From Gemmataceae bacterium (GTDB lineage Bacteria > Planctomycetota > Planctomycetia > Gemmatales > Gemmataceae): a stretch of 5,095 nt of DNA. Made by a program: the position numbers and the translations under genes. The stretch covers positions 1 through 5,095 of the forward strand of contig JAOAAM010000785.1 in NCBI GenBank assembly GCA_026418875.1. The letters are read 5' to 3'. Under the pieces are notes generated by a model. The model ran no database searches, was not told where the DNA came from, and was given only the letters and a program-made list of their open reading frames with translations. How positions within the stretch are numbered: the first letter of the stretch is position 1; the number at the start of each line of letters is the position of its first letter. Below, one piece after another: positions 1 through 5,095 of the stretch.

Positions 1-267
1 GTAAGGGGCCGTGGCTCGAGCGCTCAAGCAGCAGATGCGGCCGGAGAAAGCAGCGCGGAAGTCTTGAAACGACGCGTAGCGGTGTATTTCGACCGCCGGC
101 CAGTAGTCCAACCCCGCCCGGCGTAGTGTCGGCTCATCGAGGCGAAAACCGAGACGCCCGATCAAGTGCAACGGGACGCCCGTGGCGGCACAAAGCCGGG
201 CAATGTTCCCCGTGTTCGGCGGTATTTCCGGTTCCCACAGCGCCACGTGAACGACGGCGAGGCTCAT
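1..267 (-). CDS. trmL: tRNA (cytidine/uridine-34 2'-O)-methyltransferase, TrmL type (5' part only)
   Basis: The reading frame starts at the ATG on the minus strand at 267-265 and runs off the left edge after 89 residues. E. coli TrmL is about 157 residues, so roughly the last 65-70 are missing. Known family role: SAM-dependent 2'-O-methylation of the wobble nucleotide (position 34) of certain leucine tRNAs in the cytoplasm, by a small SpoU-class knotted (SPOUT) dimer. Seen here: an N-terminal strand, then EPEIPPNTGNIARLCAATG at residues 12-30, which is SpoU motif 1 with N18, N21 and R24. Next come LHLIGRLGF (33-41) and LRRAGLDYW (48-56), both hallmarks of TrmL rather than of other SpoU enzymes. 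The frame is open to the edge with a CLSARATAPY segment where TrmL has its next core strand. The SAM-binding knot motifs lie outside the window, so activity cannot be judged. No clear Shine-Dalgarno precedes the ATG. It is divergent from the ftsK-like gene. The family call is secure; substrate specificity is inferred. Confidence 0.93.
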   Translation of the reverse strand, partial: MSLAVVHVALWEPEIPPNTGNIARLCAATGVPLHLIGRLGFRLDEPTLRRAGLDYWPAVEIHRYASFQDFRAAFSGRICCLSARATAPY

Positions 268-350
268 GCGGCTAATTTAAGCTCAAGTTGGCGGCTCGAC
301 CGGCCGAAATGTCGAATAAGCCATGGAAGGCACTTTGTTGACCGCGACTC

Positions 351-357
351 GGGGGAG
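351..357 (+). promoter_or_regulatory. ribosome binding site of the ftsK-like gene
   Basis: GGGGGAG lies 8 bases before the ATG at 366. This is a purine-rich Shine-Dalgarno-like match at good spacing. It supports 366 as the start, and the protein from there begins with a short charged stretch before the first membrane segment, as is usual for FtsK proteins. No convincing -35/-10 pair was found in the 98-base gap between this gene and trmL (268-365). A TTGACC at 338-343 has no partner -10 box upstream of the start codon. Confidence 0.5.
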
Positions 358-365
358 TTGCTTCC

Positions 366-2534
366 ATGGCCGACGCCGTCCTCTCCACGCCGCCCATTCC
401 ACGCCGCATCTGGGCCGGAATCATCCTCTTGATCGTCGGGTTGGCCCTCGCGGTCTCCGTCATCGCTCACGATCCCGCGTCGGCTGGGGAGGGGCATCCT
501 CTCGGTTCGGTCGGTCACCGGCTTGCCGCGCAGCTTGTCGACACTTTCGGCCTGTCCGCCTACCTGTTGGTCGGCGGATGGTGTATCCTCGCGGTCACGT
601 TGCTTGCCCACGCCAATGTTCCCCGCTGGGTCACTCGCTTGGTCGGGTGGACATTACTCGTGCCTTGCTCGGCCGTTCTGGCGGACGGTTTTCGCACGCT
701 GATCGATGGCCCGACGACGACCGGACCTGGCGGGCTGGTCGGCGCCGGCCTCGCTTTCGCGTTGACCCATCATATGGCTGTTGTGCCCCGGATCTTCGTC
801 TTCACGGCCGTTGCATCGTTGGCAGTTTATTTGGCGATGGATGACGTTCTCGTTGCCGGTGTACATGCCCTGCTCCGCGGGGCGAAGGCGATCAAGATGG
901 CCTTCGACTGGGTTCGACGGAGAATTGTGAAAAGGCGCACGACCGGCCAATCCGTCAAAGTTCGTCCACCGCGGAAATCCCGCCCCGAGGGGGACTTGGT
1001 CATTCATAAACCCGAAAACTCCCCGCCCGAGTCCGAGAACTCTGGAACGCCCGAACTTAGCGACTTCGAGTTGCCGCCCATCAGTCTGCTCGACGACCCG
1101 GAGCCGTTTCCTCACGAACAACACGAATCGCAGTTGCGGCAGACCGCGTCGTTGTTGGAGCAGACGTTTTCCGACTTGGGCTTGAATGTCCGCGTGGTGG
1201 GGATCCACACTGGGCCGGTGGTCACCCAATATGAAATCGCCCTGGAGACGGGGCTTCGCGTCAACAAAGTCACCGTCCTGAGCGACGATCTGGCGTTGAA
1301 CTTGAAAGTCCCCAGTGTCCGCATCGTCGCCCCCATCCCGGGGAAGAACACCGTGGGCATCGAGGTACCCAACGAGCATCGGGCCATTGTTCGGCTGAAA
1401 GAGCTGATGCAAACGGCGGCGGCGAAGATCGGCAAATCACGACTGCCCTTGTTGCTGGGCAAAGACACCCAGGGACGTCCACTCGTCTACGACCTCGCCG
1501 AGATGCCCCACTTGTTGATCGCTGGGCGCACGGGGACGGGGAAGTCTGTGTGTTTAAACTCAATCATCCTCAGCTTGTTGTTGACGAAGAGGCCCGACGA
1601 GTGCCGACTGATCATGATCGACCCGAAGCAGGTCGAATTCAGCGACTACACCCGTCTGCCGCACCTAATGTGTCCCGTAGTCACGCAAAACTCCCGGGCG
1701 GAGGCGATTTTGGCATGGGCGGTGGACAAGATGGAGGAGCGTTATTCGCTCTTGGCTCGGACACGCTGTCGCAACATCGCTCAATTCAACGCCCTGAGTG
1801 CCGAGGAGCGGCGCTCTCGCGTTGGCGTCGGGGAGCCTGACGATCAAAACGCCGACCCAATGCCCTACATCGTCATCATCATCGACGAGATCGGCGACCT
1901 GATTATGGAAATGAAAAAAGAGGTCGAGACGCACATCATTCGCCTGGCTCAGAAATCTCGGGCTGCGGGAATCCACCTGATCCTGGCGACACAGCGGCCG
2001 ACTGTCGATGTCGTCACGGGCTTAATCAAATCGAACCTGCCAGCCCGAATTTGCTTCCAAGTCTCCAGTCGGTCGGACAGCCGGGTCGTGCTGGATGAGA
2101 TCGGGGCCGACAAATTATTGGGCAAAGGCGACATGTTGTTCTTGCAACCCGGGACGAGTACCCTGATTCGAGCCCAGGGGGCGTATGCCAGCGATCCGGA
2201 GATTCAGCGAGTCGTTGCCTATTTAGATTGCGATCCAGAGTTCGCGCCGGAACTGATGAATCTGAAGAGTCGTCCGCGCGAAGGCGGGTCCGGTGCCCCG
2301 ATGAAGTCTCGCGACCCCCTCTACGAACAGGCGGTGGAAATCATCGTCCGCGAGGGCCGGGGTAGCGTCTCGCTGTTGCAACGTGCGTTGGGAATCGGGT
2401 ACGGCAAGGCAGCACGTTTCATCGACTACATGGCGGAGGATGGTATTGTGGGGCACTACAACGGGAGTCAGGCCCGGGAAGTGCTCATCACGCCGGAACA
2501 ATGGGAGGAAATGCGATCCGCTGAGAAAGTGTGA
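366..2534 (+). CDS. ftsK: FtsK/SpoIIIE-type DNA translocase
   Basis: Complete, 722 residues. Known role: a membrane-anchored hexameric motor at the division septum that pumps chromosomal DNA and, in many bacteria, activates XerCD at dif. Seen here: hydrophobic segments at about 16-34, 62-83, 89-109, 122-139 and 141-157, fitting the four-to-five-pass FtsK membrane domain. A short Pro/charged linker spans about 185-245. The alpha domain is at about 250-350. The RecA-like motor has Walker A GRTGTGKS (387-394, K393), DPKQVEF (419-425), Walker B IVIIIDE (502-508) and ATQRP (541-545). The gamma winged helix spans about 649-713. The linker is very short compared with the several hundred residues in E. 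coli FtsK (about 1330 in all), so the protein resembles SpoIIIE in size. Walker A has Arg388 and Thr391 where GTTGSGKS or GATGSGKS is usual; the essential Lys and Ser remain. The stop lies 15 bases from the end of the convergent kinase gene. Its neighbours do not suggest a conjugative element, so the chromosomal housekeeping copy is most likely. Confidence 0.95.
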   Translation: MADAVLSTPPIPRRIWAGIILLIVGLALAVSVIAHDPASAGEGHPLGSVGHRLAAQLVDTFGLSAYLLVGGWCILAVTLLAHANVPRWVTRLVGWTLLVPCSAVLADGFRTLIDGPTTTGPGGLVGAGLAFALTHHMAVVPRIFVFTAVASLAVYLAMDDVLVAGVHALLRGAKAIKMAFDWVRRRIVKRRTTGQSVKVRPPRKSRPEGDLVIHKPENSPPESENSGTPELSDFELPPISLLDDPEPFPHEQHESQLRQTASLLEQTFSDLGLNVRVVGIHTGPVVTQYEIALETGLRVNKVTVLSDDLALNLKVPSVRIVAPIPGKNTVGIEVPNEHRAIVRLKELMQTAAAKIGKSRLPLLLGKDTQGRPLVYDLAEMPHLLIAGRTGTGKSVCLNSIILSLLLTKRPDECRLIMIDPKQVEFSDYTRLPHLMCPVVTQNSRAEAILAWAVDKMEERYSLLARTRCRNIAQFNALSAEERRSRVGVGEPDDQNADPMPYIVIIIDEIGDLIMEMKKEVETHIIRLAQKSRAAGIHLILATQRPTVDVVTGLIKSNLPARICFQVSSRSDSRVVLDEIGADKLLGKGDMLFLQPGTSTLIRAQGAYASDPEIQRVVAYLDCDPEFAPELMNLKSRPREGGSGAPMKSRDPLYEQAVEIIVREGRGSVSLLQRALGIGYGKAARFIDYMAEDGIVGHYNGSQAREVLITPEQWEEMRSAEKV

Positions 2535-2549
2535 TTCGCTCAACAAGAC

Positions 2550-4274
2550 TCACGATGGCTCCGGTGCCAGCACCGGCAGCTCATGGCTTGTTCCCACGTC
2601 GATCGACAAGGGACTGCGGAGCGGCAGGCACAACACGAACCTGCTGCCTCGGCCTGGTTGGCTCTCGACATGGATGTCCCCGCCATGCTCCCTCATGATC
2701 TTTCGACTCACCGGCAATCCGAGGCCCGTACCGCGCGCGCCCTTGGTGCTGACGAATGGCCGAAAAATCTCTTCCAGGCTCTCGGCGGGAATTCCCGGGC
2801 CGTTATCGACCACTTCGACGCATGCCCATTCCTGCGAGGGATCGCGGCGGACGAGGATACGCACTTCGCCGTCGGGCCGATCCGACACCGCATCCAACGC
2901 ATTGCCGACGACGTTTAATAAGGCTCGGTGGACGCCCTCGGGATCTGCGGGAACTTGGGGTAGTGTCGGGTCCGACACCGCCTCCAATTTCACCGCTTGC
3001 TCCTCCGCACGAGGACGGCATAGCTCGACCACGTCCAACACCACCCGATTCAGGTCGGTCGGCTCGATGGCCGGTTCCCGTTCCTTCGAGTAGCTAAGCA
3101 TGTCCAGCACCAGGTCGTACACCTTGTTCTGGTTCTTATCCAGAACGCGCCAGCCTTTGGCGATCAGGTCTTCGTTCTTCTCGGCGATCCCGAGCTTCAG
3201 CAACTCGCTGCCGGATCGCAACCCTTGCAGGATGTTCTTGATGTGGTGCGACAAGGCGGCGATCGTTTGCCCGACGGCCGCGAGGCGCTCCGCTTGGACA
3301 AGCGCCTGGTAGTAGCGCGTCTCCTCGACGGCTAACGCTGCCTGGTGGGCGATGGCGATGGCGAGCGTCAAGTGATCCTCGGTGAATTTGCCCGTGACCT
3401 TATCCTGATCGATCATTTCTCGGGGCGTCGTCCGGGTGTCCAAGTAGAGCACGCCCAAGGTTTCATGGCGACCTTTCATGGGGACGCAGATTGCCTCGCG
3501 GATGCCGAAGCGGACAATGCTTTGCCCGGAACTGAAGCGTTCATCGCGGGCGGCGTCGCTGACCAGAACGCCTTGCCGTTCCCGAAGGACGTAATCCATG
3601 ATCGTGCGGCTGATTTCGATGCGTTCGTGCGGGTTCAAACCCTCGCGGAAGCGAACGGCCTTCGGCTCGAAGTCCTGCGATTCCGCCCGGCGAAGCATGA
3701 TGCAGCCGCGGTCGGCCTCGATCGAGCGAAAGATCAATTCCATGATTCGTTCTAGGAGCGGGTCGATCTCGAGGATGTGACTGACGGCCTGCACGGTTTC
3801 GTACATGACGCTGAGGTTTGCCAGCCGAGTCCGTAGCCACTCTGACGCGGCTTCGCCCGGCCGTGCCAAGATTCTCGCGGCTTCGGCTTCGCCGATGGTC
3901 TTGATGATCGCGGACGGCGAATCCTCATGCCGACCGATCATGCGAATTTGGTCGGCGATTTGCGTCGGTTCATCGAGGGGGCGGACCGACGCGGTGTACA
4001 CCAGGATGGTTTGACCGATTTGCAAGTGATCGCCGTATTGCAGGTCGCATTCTCGAATCAGCCGCGTGTTCACGTAAGTCCCGTTCGCACTGCCAAGATC
4101 GACGAGGCGATAAGAGCCGTCGGGATTGCGTCGGAACTCTGCATGGCGACGTGAGGCTTCCGTATCGAAGAGCCGGATTGCGTTGGTCGAGTCACGACCA
4201 ATCGCAGAGCATTCGCCCTCGATCTCGTACTGTTTCCCCAGATCCGTCCCTTTGACGACGATCAAGCGTGGCAC
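2550..4274 (-). CDS. FHA-GAF sensor histidine kinase
   Basis: 574 residues from a GTG at 4274-4272. Known roles: FHA domains bind phosphothreonine peptides, GAF domains bind ligands or dimerise, and the C-terminal core autophosphorylates on His and passes phosphate to a response regulator. Seen here: FHA at about 1-95 with IGRD (25-28), SRRH (41-44) and GSANGTYVN (61-69), the residues needed for phosphopeptide binding. GAF spans about 155-318. The dimerisation/H-box helix has LSHHIKN (341-347). The ATP-binding domain has the N-box around NVVGNALDAV (454-463, N458), the G1 box DNGPGIP (490-496), the F-box IFRPFVSTK (503-511) and the G2 box GTGLGL (515-520). A 20-25 residue tail follows. No membrane segment or signal peptide was seen, so it is probably cytoplasmic. 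The frame stays open upstream to an ATG at 4640, but that 122-residue extension looks non-coding and overlaps the next gene. The stronger start is the GTG, which has GAGGAA 5 bases upstream and opens directly into the FHA strand PRLIVVKG. His344 replaces the usual acidic residue after the phospho-acceptor His343. No response regulator is adjacent, so its partner is unknown. Confidence 0.93.
   Translation of the reverse strand: MPRLIVVKGTDLGKQYEIEGECSAIGRDSTNAIRLFDTEASRRHAEFRRNPDGSYRLVDLGSANGTYVNTRLIRECDLQYGDHLQIGQTILVYTASVRPLDEPTQIADQIRMIGRHEDSPSAIIKTIGEAEAARILARPGEAASEWLRTRLANLSVMYETVQAVSHILEIDPLLERIMELIFRSIEADRGCIMLRRAESQDFEPKAVRFREGLNPHERIEISRTIMDYVLRERQGVLVSDAARDERFSSGQSIVRFGIREAICVPMKGRHETLGVLYLDTRTTPREMIDQDKVTGKFTEDHLTLAIAIAHQAALAVEETRYYQALVQAERLAAVGQTIAALSHHIKNILQGLRSGSELLKLGIAEKNEDLIAKGWRVLDKNQNKVYDLVLDMLSYSKEREPAIEPTDLNRVVLDVVELCRPRAEEQAVKLEAVSDPTLPQVPADPEGVHRALLNVVGNALDAVSDRPDGEVRILVRRDPSQEWACVEVVDNGPGIPAESLEEIFRPFVSTKGARGTGLGLPVSRKIMREHGGDIHVESQPGRGSRFVLCLPLRSPLSIDVGTSHELPVLAPEPS
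2558..2580 (+). terminator. possible hairpin terminator downstream of ftsK (weak)
   Basis: CCGGTG (2561-2566) and CACCGG (2571-2576) are perfect inverted arms around a CCAG loop. GCT (2558-2560) and AGC (2578-2580) can extend the stem past one bulged base. It begins 23 bases after the ftsK stop, a sensible place to end that transcript. However, no T-run follows on either strand, and the element sits inside the last codons of the convergent kinase gene, so the repeat may be a by-product of that coding sequence. A Rho-type or bidirectional end is equally possible. Confidence 0.25.
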
Positions 4275-4279
4275 ATCGG

Positions 4280-4285
4280 TTCCTC
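4280..4285 (-). promoter_or_regulatory. ribosome binding site deciding the GTG start of the histidine kinase
   Basis: Read on the minus strand, GAGGAA is followed by a 5-base spacer (CCGAT) and then the GTG at 4274-4272. This is the best Shine-Dalgarno match in the window. It places translation start exactly at the first residue of the FHA fold. An ATG overlaps the GTG in another frame (4275-4273) but does not lead into the kinase. Confidence 0.7.
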
Positions 4286-4340
4286 GAAAGCCGCTCGATA
4301 GAAAACGACGAAGGGCGACGGGTGCGAGCCTCTGTTGTGT

Positions 4341-4370
4341 ACCGTACCGATCCTGCGACGGCTGCGTCAA
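4341..4370 (-). promoter_or_regulatory. candidate sigma-70 promoter for the histidine kinase
   Basis: On the minus strand, TTGACG (4370-4365) matches five of six bases of the -35 consensus. An 18-base spacer separates it from TACGGT (4346-4341), which keeps T, A and the final T of the -10 consensus. The predicted transcript start, about 4334, would give a leader of roughly 60 bases before the GTG at 4274. A tandem GTACC repeat overlaps the -10 box on the plus strand. The assignment rests on sequence resemblance alone, and the -10 is imperfect. Confidence 0.35.
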
Positions 4371-4419
4371 GCAAATCGGGGCAGCATCGACAGTGCCGCC
4401 GTCGTCGTTCCAGACCTGC

Positions 4420-4447
4420 TTGTTTCCCGCAAGTGGCGAAATACCAT
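4420..4447 (+). promoter_or_regulatory. weak candidate promoter for the BadF-type kinase
   Basis: TTGTTT (4420-4425) and TACCAT (4442-4447) are separated by 16 bases in the most A+T-rich part of the divergent region. The leader would be about 70 bases. Both hexamers are poor matches (three and four of six), so this is only the best visible candidate. Confidence 0.2.
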
Positions 4448-4455
4448 ATGCTGGG

Positions 4456-4466
4456 CGCAGTCTGCG
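4456..4466. promoter_or_regulatory. short inverted repeat, possible operator
   Basis: CGCAG (4456-4460), a central T, then CTGCG (4462-4466) form a perfect 11-base inverted repeat. It sits between the weak plus-strand promoter candidate and the BadF-type start codon, where an operator might be expected. CTGCG occurs twice more in the same gap (4353-4357 and 4362-4366), near the minus-strand -35 box. Five-base arms are easily found by chance in G+C-rich DNA. Confidence 0.2.
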
Positions 4467-4525
4467 GCGCGACGAATTGCCCCCAGCCGGTTCGAGACGC
4501 CCGTTTTTGTCGGGGTCGCTCAAGC

Positions 4526-5095
4526 ATGACCATTCGCTCGTTGTTGTTGGGTATCGACGGCGGAGGGAGCCACACGGTGGCAATTCTCGCGGAGGCAACC
4601 TCGGGGGGCAGAATTTTAGGACGCGGCATCGCTGGGCCATCGAACATCCAATCAGTCGGGGTCGATCGTGCCTTGAGTGAGCTGGACCGCGCCATTGGGT
4701 TGGCTTTTTCGGATGCCAAACTTGATCGGCAACCTGTCACCGCCGCTGCCTTTGGCCTGGCCGGCGTGGACAGCCCCGCCGCAGCGGGCATCATCCGCGA
4801 TTGGGCCGAACGCCGACACATCGCGGATCAGCTCGAGATTGATAACGACGCCACACTTCTTCTCGTCGGCGGCACTCCTGATGGCTGGGGCATTGCCGTG
4901 GTGTGCGGCACAGGCTCGATCGCCTTGGGCCGTGCCCCAGATGGCCGCATGGATCGCTGCGGGGGGTGGGGGTATCTCCTGGGTGATGAGGGTAGCGCCT
5001 ACGCATTGGCGCTATCGGCTGTGAGAGCGATCGCTCGGTCGGCGGATCAGTGTGAGCCGGGAACACTGCTGACGCCTTCACTGCTCGCGGAGATG
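4526..5095 (+). CDS. BadF/BadG/BcrA/BcrD-family sugar kinase, N-acetylglucosamine kinase-like (5' part only)
   Basis: 190 residues are visible from the ATG at 4526; the frame is open to the right edge. Full-length relatives are about 300-340 residues, so a third or more is missing. The fold is the ASKHA (actin/hexokinase-like) ATPase. Seen here: the phosphate-1 loop LLGIDGGGSHT (7-17), GPSN (37-40), FGLAG (76-80), DNDAT (106-110), the phosphate-2 loop VVCGTGSIALG (125-135) and CGGWGYLLGDEGSAY (145-159). By comparison with human N-acetylglucosamine kinase, N40, D108 and C145 align with the sugar-contacting Asn, catalytic Asp and Cys. This favours phosphorylation of GlcNAc (cytoplasmic, amino-sugar salvage or wall recycling) over the Fe-S-linked activases, whose N-terminus differs. 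Only a weak purine run (CGGGG, 4511-4515) precedes the start. The gene is divergent from the histidine kinase and may share regulation with it. A glucosamine kinase or another hexosamine kinase remains possible; the exact sugar is inferred. Confidence 0.9.
   Translation, partial: MTIRSLLLGIDGGGSHTVAILAEATSGGRILGRGIAGPSNIQSVGVDRALSELDRAIGLAFSDAKLDRQPVTAAAFGLAGVDSPAAAGIIRDWAERRHIADQLEIDNDATLLLVGGTPDGWGIAVVCGTGSIALGRAPDGRMDRCGGWGYLLGDEGSAYALALSAVRAIARSADQCEPGTLLTPSLLAEM

Larger units (their letters stand above)
4275..4525. other. divergent intergenic region
   Basis: This is the largest non-coding gap in the window, 251 bases between the histidine kinase GTG and the BadF-type ATG. Frames that cross it give low-complexity Arg/Pro-rich translations with no recognisable domain, and they are judged non-coding. 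It holds the kinase ribosome binding site and promoter candidate, the weak opposite promoter, and the CGCAG/CTGCG repeats listed separately. No riboswitch or small RNA structure could be recognised by eye. Confidence 0.6.

Noticed and set aside
296..307. Near-palindrome TCGACCGGCCGA between trmL and ftsK, considered as an operator.
   Set aside because: The symmetry is imperfect, the site is short, and CG-rich palindromes are frequent at this base composition. There is no promoter nearby to support it.
486..493. GGGGAGGG inside ftsK matches the E. coli FtsK-orienting octamer GGGNAGGG.
   Set aside because: About one match is expected by chance in 5 kb of G+C-rich DNA counting both strands, and a single site shows no skew.
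323..844. 173-codon frame overlapping the start of ftsK in another frame.
   Set aside because: It is an Arg/His/Gly-rich shadow of the FtsK membrane domain with no ribosome binding site and no family resemblance.
654..1412. 252-codon open frame antisense to ftsK.
   Set aside because: The translation has no recognisable domain and lies wholly opposite a strong coding gene. G+C-rich codon bias commonly creates such frames.
2383..3093. 236-codon plus-strand frame across the ftsK end and the kinase end.
   Set aside because: It runs through two well-supported genes, and its Ser/Arg/Thr-rich product shows no domain.
4126..4680. 184-codon plus-strand frame spanning the divergent region.
   Set aside because: It overlaps the FHA coding region and the BadF-type start, and gives an Arg/Pro-rich product without a domain.
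4192..4821. 209-codon minus-strand frame across the divergent region.
   Set aside because: It is antisense to the BadF-type kinase and out of frame with the histidine kinase, with low-complexity composition.
1..5095. Search for a mobile element, defence island, CRISPR array or new multi-gene system.
   Set aside because: All coding space is taken by recognisable housekeeping or signalling genes. No transposase, integrase, direct-repeat array or tRNA junction was seen.

Overview
The window is G+C-rich bacterial chromosomal DNA, densely coding. It holds four protein genes, two of them cut by the window edges. The best guess for the organism is a planctomycete, perhaps of the Gemmata group. That is inferred from the gene styles: a compact FtsK, an FHA-GAF-histidine kinase fusion with an unusual histidine box, and a BadF-type sugar kinase. 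It was not tested by any search. No rRNA, tRNA, CRISPR array, insertion sequence, phage gene or long repeat was seen.

Layout from left to right. On the minus strand, 1-267 is the start of a TrmL-type tRNA 2'-O-methyltransferase; its C-terminal part lies beyond the left edge. A 98-base divergent gap follows. On the plus strand, 366-2534 is a complete FtsK/SpoIIIE-type DNA translocase of 722 residues, with a membrane domain, a short linker, an ATPase motor and a DNA-reading winged helix. Only 15 bases further on, and convergent with it, is a histidine kinase gene on the minus strand (2550-4274). Its product has an N-terminal FHA domain, a GAF domain and a C-terminal kinase core, 574 residues from a GTG start with a good ribosome binding site. 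A 251-base divergent region (4275-4525) carries candidate promoters in both directions. The window then ends inside a plus-strand BadF/BadG-type N-acetylglucosamine kinase-like gene (4526 onward).

The genes do not form one obvious pathway. They cover tRNA wobble modification, chromosome segregation at division, phosphorylation-linked signalling and amino-sugar phosphorylation. Strands alternate, so each gene is probably its own transcription unit. I see no convincing new multi-gene system. The most distinctive item is the kinase. Its FHA domain keeps the residues expected for phosphothreonine binding, and its histidine box has His in place of the usual acidic residue after the phospho-acceptor. 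It has no response regulator beside it within the window.
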